Assembly (NCBI RefSeq): GCF_000283155.1
Contig: NW_004454178.1
Span: 7,352,088 to 7,416,087 of the forward strand
Length of the DNA: 64,000 nucleotides
Reading direction: 5' to 3'
Source: Ceratotherium simum simum
Lineage: Eukaryota; Chordata; Mammalia; Perissodactyla; Rhinocerotidae
Position numbers and translations under genes: made by a program
Shown here: piece by piece, positions 46,805 through 56,924 of the stretch
Layout of the letters: each line of letters opens with the position of its first letter
How positions within the stretch are numbered: the stretch's first letter is position 1
The notes under the pieces: model-generated
What the model saw: the letters and a program-made list of their open reading frames with translations, nothing else
Told to the model about the DNA's origin: nothing
Databases searched by the model: none

Positions 46805-48310
46805 TCAAAAATAGATGACAGCCTTACAACATACCTTAAAACCAATTCTGGTTGAATCTAGAACTTAAATGTGAAATGCAAAGCTTTAAAACCTTAACAA
46901 ATTATTCTCTACTCAGGGGTCAGAAAGATATTCTCCTGTATCATTTTTTTCAAAAAGACAAAAACATCATCCATAAAGGAAGAGTGATAACATTGACCAT
47001 AGAATTTGTATTTCTCAAAACACACCCAAGGGATAAGTCAATAAAGGGGAGAAGATATTTTCAACTCATATAACCAGCAAAAGATTAGTATTTGGAATGT
47101 ATAAAGAACTATAAGAAGATGACTAACAATCCACTTTTTAAAATGGACAAGTAGGGACCGGCCCCATGGCATAGCGGTTAATTTCGCACTCTCCGCTTCA
47201 GCAGCCCGGGGTTCACAGGTTTGGATCCTGGGTGCGGACCTATGCACCACTTATCAAGCCACACTGTGGCAGGTGTCCCACATAAAATAGAGGAAGAAGG
47301 GCACAGATGTTAGCCCAGGGCCAATCTTCCTCAGCAAAAAGAGGAAGATTGGCAATGGATGTTAGCTTAGGGCTAATCTTCCTCATACACGCACACACAC
47401 ACACATAAAATAAATAAAATAAAATGGACCAGTAAAATGAATGAGCACTTTACTAAACAGGATGTATGTATGACCCATAAATATTTTAAATAATGTTCAA
47501 CCTCATTAGTCATAAGAGAAATAAAAATTAAAACCAAAATAACATGTTTGACATCCTCTAGGTTGGCAAAAATTAAACTGACAATACCAAGTGTTGGTGA
47601 GAATATGGAGCTCAGGAAATTCTCATACAGCTGGTGGAGTGTAAGGTGGTCAAATCCACTGTGGGAATTATTTTACTTTATCTGGTAAAGTTGAGCACGA
47701 GCAAAATTTTGCCCCAACAAGTCCACCACTACATGTATACTCTAAAGAATGCATGGCACAGATGCATTCTTTATAAAATTGGTCAGGATGTCACTGTTCA
47801 CAATAACACAAACCTAGAAACAATCAGAAATCCACGCAAGAGAGAATGGATACATAAATTACAGGATTTTCTTATAACGTAATTCTATAAATCAATGAAA
47901 AGATAAATTTGCTCACACATTTCAATGTGGATGAACCTCAAAAGCATAACATTGGGCAAACACAGCAAGTCATAGAATAAATGCAGTATGACACCATTTA
48001 CGTAAAGTTGAAAAGCAGGCAAAACTAAACAATCTATTGTTTAGAGACACATGCATGTGTGGTGAAATTACAAAGGAAAGCAAAGAAAATGGTGAAAACA
48101 AAATCCAGCATAGTGGTTCCTTTGAGATGGAGAAGGCTACAACAGGGCAGGAACACATACGAGGTTCAAAGTTATTGGGGAGGCTCTCTTTCCTAAGGCA
48201 AATGGGATGGACAGGTGTTTTTAGTATGACTATTTTAACTGTATATGCACATTATATATGCCCTTTCTATGTATATTATACTTTACAATGTAAGGAAAAC
48301 TGGTTGGAAT
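46805..48310 (+). mobile_element. L1 ORF2 C-terminal part and 3' UTR
   Basis: 'AACTTAAATGTGAAATGCAA', 'GGAATGTATAAAGAACTATA', 'CAACCTCATTAGTCATAAGA', 'GAAATAAAAATTAAAACCA' and 'GGTGAGAATATGGAG' follow the L1 ORF2 3' region in sense, then a 3' UTR. Stops are frequent. An ERE SINE splits it at 47154-47420. Confidence 0.85.
47154..47420 (+). mobile_element. ERE-type SINE
   Basis: 'GGGACCGGCCCCATGGCATA', 'GCGGTTAATTTCGCACTC', 'GGTTTGGATCCTGGGTGCGG' and a duplicated 'GGCCAATCTTCCTCA' tail block are a plus-strand ERE with an AC-rich and AATAA tail. Duplications AAAATGGACAAGTA (47140-47153) and AAAATGGACCAGTA (47421-47434) match at 13 of 14. Confidence 0.93.
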
Positions 48311-48979
48311 TTGTGTTTTGCAGCCGAGATTTTTGTTTGTTGGGCTTTACTTTATTGAGTCCTGGAGTCTGGGGTGATTAGGGGACCTAAACATTTCATT
48401 GGGGACCCCCAAATGCCATATCTGTATGCTTCTTCTCTAGGTCCATTCATTTTTCCAGGGAATCCTCCAACTCTTGCGTGGGAGGTAAATACCTGGCTTC
48501 CAGCAATCCACAGTGCTAGGGGAAGAGACTGGTGAGGGTGGGAGCTGGGGAGCATGTGCAGAATTCTACTCAAACTCTGCCCCTCTGCCTCGTCCTGTTG
48601 GAGAGGTAGTTGCCTTGCTTTGTAGGGTAGAGGAGGGAACCTATGGTTCGCTTCTCATGGACTTCCAAGTAATTGCTGAATTTTCAGTTCCATGCTTCAC
48701 AGTTCCTGGTACCCACATTTCAGACCCATCCTGTTTTCCTGGGGGCCACATGGATTTGCCTCTCATCATCCTTCTGCCACATCCCACGATGTGCCCCTTT
48801 CGCTGAGTTAGTTTTTCCTCCTCCATTGATTTTCCATCTAAAACCATGTTCTTGATGCCTTTCATCTTCTGTGGTTGCTTCTTCCGTTCTTTTTCTCCTT
48901 TGCTCTCATTTTAGTGAGGTTTTGGGGGTAAACACACGTATTCAATATACTGTATTTAACCAGAATTACTGCTATCAAC
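48311..48979. other. Single-copy DNA, nothing recognised
   Basis: No repeat or exon called. Confidence 0.4.
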
Positions 48980-49080
48980 AACCCTTTCTATAGTGGATGA
49001 TCATCCCCATTTTGCAGTTAAAGAAACTGAGAACACAAAGTGAGCAACCACTCACTAAGCTAAGACTCAGTCTCAGGTGT
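48980..49080 (-). mobile_element. MIR fragment
   Basis: 'CATCCCCATTTTGCAGTTAA' then 'AGAAACTGAGAACACAAAG' are antisense MIR. It touches the low-coordinate end of the candidate exon frame. Confidence 0.6.
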
Positions 49081-49491
49081 GAATGGCTCCAGGGTGTATA
49101 GTTTCCCTCCTCCCCTGCCTCTCTCCCAGCAAGAAGGCTCCAGGGTCTTGTAAGTCTTCTGGCTTGAGCTGTATCCTCTTAGCTAACCCAGAGCCCTTCT
49201 GCTGCAGGTTCCCATGACCGCTTTCCACTGGGTGTAATGAGCATCCCATAGCAGGACGCTCAGGGCGCAGTGGCTCAGCTCTCAAAGCTGCGCTCTCAGC
49301 CAGGTATGTGACAAGCAGCGAAGCTCCCTTGGGTGCCAGCAGAGTGACCTTGATCCTTGATGTTAATGGCTTCACACAGGCAGAGAGAGCTTCTCTGGGA
49401 AGCAGCAGATAGTCATCAGGGCCATCAGCCTGGTTCACACTGAGATGCACTTGGAATGAAATTTTAGCCCGCAGTGGTGGGGGAGAGAAGG
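49073..49491 (-). CDS. Candidate exon or exon relic, unknown protein
   Basis: On the minus strand a frame opens directly after a possible splice acceptor (CTTTCCCACAG, ending at 49492) and stays open for about 139 codons to TGA at 49073-49075. The first half looks protein-like: it contains KISFQVHLSVNQADGPDDY, then LLLPREALSACVKPLTSRI and VTLLAPKGASLLVTYLAES. That is alternating beta-strand-like hydrophobics with CTG/GTG/AAG-rich codons. The second half (rich in Arg, Gly and Gln) is less convincing and ends inside a MIR. No ATG begins the frame (the nearest start is GTG at 49450) and no donor is obvious. I do not recognise the family. It may be an exon, a decayed exon or chance. Confidence 0.25.
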
Positions 49492-50307
49492 CTGTGGGAA
49501 AGTTACTTCATTTTTTTCTCTTTTTCTTTGACAACCACAAGTTTCCTGAGCTTCCTTAGAACCAAATTTCTGTTTTGACTAAATGGAAAGTCTCCAAGGA
49601 ACGAGGGCTGATGGGGGAGATTTTCTCCTTCCCCATCCTACCCACCTGGACTTGTACTCCTTTATTTCTGCTCTCTCTGACTCCCTCTCCACTATCTCCA
49701 TCACTTGCCCACTGATGCACCTTATTCTAGGCAACACTTGCTGGGTCAGGGGTGGGCCAGGCCCCCAAAGGCTGAATGGGGTAAGTCCATGGGGTCAGGG
49801 GCTGACATGGCAGGCAGGCATGGGGCAGGCTGGAGGCTCCATGAGCCCAGCTAAAACTTTGCCTCCTTTGCCTGCCCTGTAGGCCCCAGAGCCCCCGGTG
49901 GTCCCAGGTAGAGTTTCGCCCGGTACTTCACAGCCTCCTTTTATCTTCCAGTACTCCTGTAATTACACAGGCAGGCATAGGATGGGACTCCTGCGTTTTT
50001 AGAGTCAGGGTCTACTAGACTGTTGGCCAGGAAAGAGAGGAGGGAAAGGGCAGCTGCCACAGGAAACTACAAATAAGAGCAGAACTTACTTTTCCCCTAA
50101 AATGAAAACCACTTGCTGGGCACCCAGATCTCAGCAATCCCAGGGCCACACACCGAGCTGCCACAACCTCATTCCTCGCCTCTGACAGTCAGAGGTGTTC
50201 CTTCACACTTTCTCTGTCGTCATGGTTTCGAGCCTGTTTGCCAGCCCCACTGAAATAATCCAAGCTGGAACCAGCCCTCCACCTGTAATATTCTTATATA
50301 TATATAT
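49492..50307. other. Single-copy DNA, nothing recognised
   Basis: No further exon could be linked to the minus-strand frame at 49073-49491. Confidence 0.4.
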
Positions 50308-50565
50308 ATTTTTTTTTAAATTTTTTTTATTTTTTGTGAGGAAGATCAGCCCTGAGCTAACATCTGCCAATACTCCTCTTTTTGAGGAGGAAGACTGGCC
50401 CTGGGCTAACATCCATGCCCATCTTCCTCCACTTTACATGGGACGCTGCCACAGCATGGCTTGCCAAGCAGTGCATGGGTGCGCACCCAGGATCCGAACC
50501 GGCGGACCCCGTGCCGCCGCAACGGAGCGTGCGCACTTAACTGCTTGCGCCACCGGGCTGGCCCC
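50308..50565 (-). mobile_element. ERE-type SINE
   Basis: 'CAGCCCTGAGCTAACATCTG', 'GCCCTGGGCTAACATCCATG', 'CCACTTTACATGGGACGCTG' and a terminal 'CACCGGGCTGGCCCC' are minus-strand ERE with two tail blocks. The low divergence from the consensus pattern suggests a comparatively young copy. The flanks share TATATTTT. Confidence 0.92.
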
Positions 50566-50714
50566 TATATTTTGTTTTTAGAGTACCTCTTTTAGTTGTA
50601 TAATAGAAAACACAAGCAGACATGCAGAAATAGAATCTACATTTCTTCAGGACAAAGATCCTAGGGTTAAGAGAATACAGCATGTTGGCATAAAATGAAA
50701 TATTATTATTATTA

Positions 50715-50880
50715 TATTTATTGAGAGATTACATGTGTCAGGAGCTTTTCTGAATACCTAATGTGCATCTTCTCATTTTCTTCAACAGTCCTGTGGGAGA
50801 GGTACTATTATTTTCTCTTAGAGTCTGAAGCCCAGAGAAGTAACATGCCCAAGGACATATAACTAGTAAGTTGCAGATTA
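50715..50880 (-). mobile_element. MIR SINE
   Basis: 'CAGTCCTGTGGGAGAGGTAC', 'GAAGCCCAGAGAAGTAACAT' and 'GCCCAAGGACATATAACTAG' are antisense MIR. Confidence 0.8.
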
Positions 50881-50959
50881 TATATTTACAGACACAGACA
50901 CATGCACATACATGCACACACATTTATATTGAGTGACTCTATGAAGGAAAATAATTCAC

Positions 50960-51345
50960 AGTCCACTAAAAGCTTTGCAAATATTTATGGAGCCCCTGTG
51001 TGTCAGGAAACTGTGCATCAGGCACTGTCCTAATTACTGGGGATCCAACATTTAATCCAATATGGTCCCTGCCCTCAAAGAGTGTACGGTTAGAGGGGTG
51101 GGCGCATGCAAACCCTGCTACCTCCAAGGCAAGGCAGTCTGTGTGGGACCGAGTGCAGTGGGGTGTGGAGAACGTTAATGGACCCTCGCCATGGGAATCT
51201 GGGAAGGATAAGTTAGAGTTCTTGTGTGGTGGAGGGAGACAAAGATGTTCCAAGCAGAGGGAAGGACATGAGCAAAGCTGGGATGTACTAAAGGACATGG
51301 TGGCATTTGTGTCTTTGACCCTCACAGATTGTTATCTCCTCAGTA
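50960..51345 (-). mobile_element. Ancient LINE-like repeat (as at 23265)
   Basis: 'CATCAGGCACTGTCCTAATT', 'ACTGGGGATCCAACATTTAA' and 'CCCTGCCCTCAAAGAGTG' followed by 'GTTCCAAGCAGAGGGAAGGA' recall the same old repeat as 23265-23790. Confidence 0.4.
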
Positions 51346-52970
51346 GTAACGGGGGTGTCTGCACAATGCTGAGTTACTTCAGGTGACTGGTGCATTGTAG
51401 GACCACGACATTACACGTTTGCTGAATAAACAGAAACACAAATAAATGAATGTTACTGGAATACTCAGATGCGGTATACAAACCTGTATGAATGGGGTCT
51501 CCCTCAGTGATCAGATTTGGCTCCATCAGTTTATATATGTTAATTGCCTAGGAGAAAAACATTGAGAGCTACTGGTTAAAAAGGAAGCTTGGACCAACAG
51601 CGATAACCAGACAGGAGATGTGCCTTTAGGTGGACTTGGAGTGCCTTTCAGAGACCCTTTCAAGGCTCCATCTCTCTGTCCAGGGCACATGGCAGTCATG
51701 TGACTTTCTTGGGTATGACTTGGGGTTGGACCATTAGATCAAAGACAGAGTGATTCTGCGGAGGGGCCCTGAGGGGAAGAGAGAACCCTGAGTGACAGTA
51801 GAAGGGACAGTAGAAATGCACTAGCTATAAGGAAGACAAGTTGATGGGGAAGAGGAGGGTGCCACTTTCTGTGATAGCTGGAGACCAGGGTTGCTCCAGG
51901 AGTGTCTCTGTCTCAGGAACTGTGGCCTGGAGTTCTATTATTTTTCAGGGTGAAGTGGGTACTAGGGATTTGAAAGAAGGGAAGTGACAAAAAGGAATTT
52001 ACAGACTCAAAATGGCCAGGGGAGTCGAGAATCATTTGCTTTGGGCTAAAGGTAAAAGCAGAAGGACGCAAGGAAATGATAACGAATTTCTTGACAGGCT
52101 GGGCACAAACCCAGGAAGGTTTAGAATGCAGGGATTAGGTGGAGGGGAATAGAATACAGAGTGATTTCTGAAGAAATTCATCTCTTATGCTGGAACATTC
52201 TATGTACCTGTGCCTGTGACTTGGGCACAGTTTGCACCTCTGTAAATCTCTTTGTCTTGCAGTGAAAGTCATTTTGTGGCACTCATGATGACTCTGGGGG
52301 CTTGAGTGGGAGACAGGAAGGGTCGGAGGTCATATACCCAGGGCTGAACCCTCAGGAAGGACTCCCCCAAGTTTTCAGGCAGCAAAGTAGCCTCAAAGGC
52401 TGACAAGAGGAGCCTTGTGATTCATCCTACAACCTGTGCTGGTGGCCTCTTGATGCATCCTTGCGCCTGCCACCAATCCAACATCACACTCAATCACATG
52501 ATTTCCCTCCTCTTTTCCATGCAGGAGGGGAGCAGGATAACTTCTTTGAGGGATATGTTTCTTGCTGCCGACACAGAGCACCAGGCATGTGGACTACAAG
52601 TGCCATGTTTGAGCATTAACTTTCCATCTTTGTGTAGGTGAGCCTACACAAGCGTCACCAAATTGGATGAGACCATAGGTCTACTGTCTCTGCTGTTCTA
52701 TCTGAGCTCGGCACCTGTGGACCTAAGTAAATTCTAAGAAACTGTATTTCAACCCATACTTCTTGGAGGTGATATGTTCTCCTTGGTGTTTGCTAAGCAC
52801 CATTGGCCCACACTTATCCTGTTATGCTAGCAAGATGTTTTAAAATAATATGAAGTGTTAATGCACATTATTATAACAGTTTTTCCTTTTCGTTCCTTCT
52901 AATTCTTTTTCATATCATCCTTTTTATAAAATTCAATAACATCACAATTTTCTATTTTCCCTTTTACCAC
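51346..52970. other. Single-copy DNA, nothing recognised
   Basis: About 1.6 kb without a repeat or exon I can name. Confidence 0.45.
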
Positions 52971-53454
52971 TGTATTTCCTATTGCTGCGGTAAAAAATTA
53001 CCAGAAATTTAATGGCTTAGAGCAACACAAATTTTTTTTCTCGCAGTTCTGGAGGTCAGAAGTTCTAAAATCAACATGTCAGCAGGGCTGTGTTCCTTCT
53101 GGAGGCTCCAAGGAAGAATCTGTTTCCTTGCTTTTTCTGGCTTCTAATGGCTTTGGCTTACAGCATCATCCTCCATCTTCAACGCCAACAGTATTAGCAT
53201 CTTCCGATCTCTCTGTCCCTCTACTTCTATCATCACGTCACATTCTGACTCTGACCACCCTGTTCCCCTCTTATAAGGACCTTTGTGACCCCATTGGGCT
53301 TACCTGGGTAATCCAGCATAATCTCTCAATCTGAAATCCTTAACATAATTACGCCTACAAAGTAAGGGATAAGAAGATATCATGTGAGAAGATATTCACG
53401 AGTTCTGGGGATCAGGATGTGGACATCTTTGCGGGCTATTATCCAGTCTACCAC
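52971..53454 (-). mobile_element. MLT1-type MaLR solo LTR
   Basis: TGTATTTCCTATTGCTGCGG, 'TTTTCTCGCAGTTCTGGAGG', 'GAGGCTCCAAGGAAGAATCT' and 'CTCTTATAAGGACC' lie in antisense MLT1 order, ending near 'CAGTCTACCACA'. It is more diverged than the copies at 25672 and 28561. Confidence 0.75.
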
Positions 53455-53737
53455 AAAATTGTGAACTTAATTGTGTTGTGATTAATGATAAGTATTTGTT
53501 GATCTTATGCAATATTTACCACTTAGTGCTGAGGAACAAGTTCCAGTGGATTCTAATTCACCTTCCGTTGGAGTCTCTGATACTTGATAAAAAGCAAGCA
53601 AAGAAGTGTCAATGATTCTCATGCATATTTTTACACTGCTCCAACATAATGCTGGACCACAGCAGATAATAAATGTTTATTGAAAAAATATAAGAAAAAT
53701 CAGTCCATGGCTAATTGAAATTTTGACATGTTTTTTT

Positions 53738-54053
53738 NNNNNNNNNNNNNNNNNNNNNNNNNNNNNNNNNNNNNNNNNNNNNNNNNNNNNNNNNNNNNNN
53801 NNNNNNNNNNNNNNNNNNNNNNNNNNNNNNNNNNNNNNNNNNNNNNNNNNNNNNNNNNNNNNNNNNNNNNNNNNNNNNNNNNNNNNNNNNNNNNNNNNNN
53901 NNNNNNNNNNNNNNNNNNNNNNNNNNNNNNNNNNNNNNNNNNNNNNNNNNNNNNNNNNNNNNNNNNNNNNNNNNNNNNNNNNNNNNNNNNNNNNNNNNNN
54001 NNNNNNNNNNNNNNNNNNNNNNNNNNNNNNNNNNNNNNNNNNNNNNNNNNNNN
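53738..54053. other. Assembly gap (N run)
   Basis: 316 bases are N. The left flank ends in a T run (ACATGTTTTTTT), which could be the poly-T start of a minus-strand SINE lost in the gap. That is only inference. Confidence 0.99.
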
Positions 54054-54164
54054 AATGAATGGTCCTACATGGATTCCTTTTTACCTCTAATGACAATTAG
54101 AAAAAGAATCCAGTCAAAAAGTTATTATTAGTAAATGCCAAAGAACGTCAGAGCGTAGTTCCTA

Positions 54165-54310
54165 GGTGCCCTGTGCTATGATGATGCTTCACATTATCTC
54201 ATTTAATCTTCATCACCACAATGCTATGAGCTTAGTACAGTAATTATTCCCATTTTGTGGGTAAAAAGATGAAGGTCAAAGAAGTTTTGTAGTTGTCTTA
54301 TTGGGGGTGT
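54165..54310 (-). mobile_element. MIR fragment
   Basis: 'TTATCTCATTTAATCTTCAT', 'AATGCTATGAGCTTAGTACA' and 'TTCCCATTTTGTGGGTAAAA' are antisense MIR. Confidence 0.75.
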
Positions 54311-54899
54311 TAACTAGGGCTATATGCAGTCCTTGGACGGTTGTCCAGTTAGGGTCTATGCCAACTCCTCTCTACATTGTTGGCTTTGATGGGTATTTCT
54401 GGCTTCAATCTGGTGGTCCTGTTGATGCAGAGGGTGGGAGCCTCTTATGTCACCCACCCCAACTTTTCCCTTAGCCTTGGGGTCAGCAGAAAAAAAGGAC
54501 AGTCACCTCCTCAGGATGAGCAGCTCCCCCGGAAAGCTAGGATTGAGAAGGTTGCCAAAGGGATTTTCCTTTATTTATCTTTTGGATTCTCCTCCTACAA
54601 GGAGCCCTTACACCTATGCTTTTAAAGGCTCTAAGAGTGAGTGAATGAGTGGAATTTGCCAGGGAAGGGGGAATAGGGGCAGGCAGCAAGCGTTTCTTCT
54701 GCTGGCAGCTGCTGCCAGATTTGATGACATTCCTTCTCCACAGATGGGAGCCTTCTTGAGTCACATCCTGAGTAAAAGAGGAAGAAATGGGGTGAAGAGG
54801 ACAGAGACTGAGCCAGCATCCTTTGATGGGCCTGAGGGTAGGGAAGAGAGGTTGGGTTCACCAGGGACTTTGAGGAGCTGACATTATCATTAGAGATCA
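54311..54899. other. Single-copy DNA, nothing recognised
   Basis: Overlapping open frames of 60-89 codons on both strands have no features that set them apart from chance. Confidence 0.4.
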
Positions 54900-55128
54900 A
54901 GAGTACGGACTTCCTGGGTGTCTACCATGACTCCGCCACTCAGTAGCAGTGTTTACATAACTTTTATCATTATTATTATTTTTGTCCTCATTTTTCTCAT
55001 CAGTAAAATGTGGATAAGGATAAAAACTCATATCTTATAGGGTTGTTGTGAGTATAAGTGAGTCAATACACCTAAAGCACATAGGACAGCGCCCAGTCAG
55101 TGCTCAATAAATGCGAGCTGTTGTAAGT
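54900..55128 (+). mobile_element. MIR SINE
   Basis: 'ACTTCCTGGGTGTCTACC', 'TTTTTCTCATCAGTAAAATG', 'TAGGGTTGTTGTGAGTATAA' and 'CAGTGCTCAATAAATGCGAG' are sense MIR to its 3' end. Confidence 0.85.
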
Positions 55129-55134
55129 AATACT

Positions 55135-55530
55135 GACACCAAACCTCTTAATCTCAAGTTTGTGTGCCCAATGCCCAGCAAGCCAAACACTGAGACATCA
55201 GTGCTTGGAGATGAGAAAGATTTATTCGAATTGGCCAAAATCAGTAGGTGGGAGCCTGGGTTCACTCAAATCCACCTCCCCTAGAACAGACAGCAGGGGG
55301 GTTTTATAGAGCTAAGGGGCTTGGCAGGAGGGACTTCAGGGAAACAAAGGGGTCACTCTTGATAAGCCTCTGGGCAATCTGACTTCTGGGCTTCAACAGC
55401 CGCTGAGGGCCAGCCATCCATCAGGTGATTGGCCATCCAGTGATCGCAACTTCCCCGAAGGCATTCTCTTTCTCCTGCGAAACAAGCTCACAAATCCTCG
55501 AGACCCCTGAGTCACCGGAAAAACAGTAGA
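55135..55530 (-). mobile_element. Endogenous retrovirus solo LTR with TATA and poly(A) signals
   Basis: Reading the minus strand, a TATA box (TATAAAAC, complement of 55301-55308) is followed about 80 bp later by AATAAA (complement of 55221-55226). Next comes a U5-like tail through 'TGGCTTGCTGGGCATTGGGC' toward 55135. That spacing fits a U3-R-U5 LTR. The outer ends are set by eye and the target duplication is not certain. No internal genes are present. Confidence 0.6.
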
Positions 55531-56664
55531 TGGGTTTAATATCTACAGTAGCCCTCAGATACCCGCCTTCAATGCTACTGTTAAGACCTTTTGGAAAGGA
55601 AGTGGAGCTGACAGAGCATGTCTTCCTCCATGGTATGTTCCAGAAACCTGAAATGTATCAAGTGGAAGGGGCCGTAGGATTGCCATATTTGGCAAATAAA
55701 AATACAGGGCTCTGAGTTTAATTTGAGTTTCAGATAAATAACAAATACATATATTTGGCATAAGTATGTTCCATGCATTGTTGTTTACCTGTAATACAGA
55801 TTTAACTCTGAATGCTGTATTTTTTCTGGCAACTCTATCGGGGGGTGCAGGAAAGAAGGGGAAGGAAAATGAAATCTCTATTCCTAGAAGAACCACGTCC
55901 ATGCATTAACAGCAATATTCCGTCCAACGCCCCCGTCCCGTGTTATGTTTCCAGAGCACTGAAGTCCAGACAAGGGAACCTCTCTCTCCAGCCTCTATCT
56001 GGCTCCAAGGGCTGGGACCAGGCAGCCGTTTCACTGCATTAATGCACCCATGAAACTTGCGTCTGTGTGTGCTGGTTGTTAAGCCACTCTGTCCTCCATC
56101 CCCCTTCCCCAAACACACAGGCACACAAACACACAAAGGCCTTGGCTAGAGGTGGAGAGGTTAAGGGGGAGAAGGGGCTGGGAAAGGATTCGAGTTTCAT
56201 CAAAATAGCATCTGCAGAAAGCCTTCCAGGATAGGCCCCATTTCCGAGCATGTCTGTGGCCTGGGGCCAGGCCTGGGGCAGATGGGAAAACACCAGCTGG
56301 CCAGGGAAGGAGGGGTCCCTCGAGGGTGGAGGCTTTGCCAGGTGCATGGGGGATGGGGGGCTCTCTTCCTCCCCTCACAGTGTCTCCTGCCCCACCTAAC
56401 TCTTTTTCTGAACTTTTTTTTTTGCCTTTTTGCTCCAACGGTTACTTTTCAAGCATCAGACAGGAAGAACACCTTTAGCCAAGATATTAATATTGCTGGA
56501 ACTCTTGAATTTCGCATGGGGTTCATGCATGTCTGAGAGAGGCTGAAGGCCCTCCTGGCGTGGCAAGCTTGCAGGTCTGGGGCCAGAACCCTGCTGCTTT
56601 GGGGAGCTGTACTCTTTGGAAGCCATCTTACCCTGTCCTCTGCCTTCGCCCCAGGCTTGCTCTA
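55531..56664. other. Mostly single-copy DNA
   Basis: No repeat called. A stretch at about 56410-56545 with 'AAGATATTAATATTGCTGGA' and 'TTCGCATGGGGTTCATGCAT' is unique in character and could be conserved non-coding DNA. Untested. Confidence 0.4.
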
Positions 56665-56885
56665 AATCAATTCAGATAGGACAATAGGAAGAGAATATTT
56701 ATTCCTCAAGCTCACAAGTTCTCCTGGCTCTCAACACTGGCGGCAAAGTTCTGTCTAGAGTTCACCCACATCTTCTGGCTGCCTTGAGGGTCCTCTCCCC
56801 CACCCCTTTTATTCATCCTTGTTCTCACAGGTGTTTTCTATTTCCTTCCTGCTTCTCAAGTCCACTTATCAGTAAAGGAGAGAAA
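56665..56885 (-). mobile_element. Possible retroviral LTR fragment
   Basis: On the minus strand GAATAAAAGG (TATA-like, near 56808) is followed about 100 bp later by AATAAATATT near 56697. This is LTR-like spacing. The ends are not visible. Confidence 0.3.
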
Positions 56886-56924
56886 AATCAAAGCAGCTAA
56901 CTTAACAATAGCCTATCTTGAGGT

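Noticed and set aside
47154..47230. Possible functional tRNA gene
   Set aside because: The tRNA-like promoter belongs to the ERE SINE, with SINE body, tail and target duplications. The same applies to the other ERE and MIR copies.
53677..54096. Open frames crossing the N run
   Set aside because: The sequence is unknown there, so continuity is an artefact.
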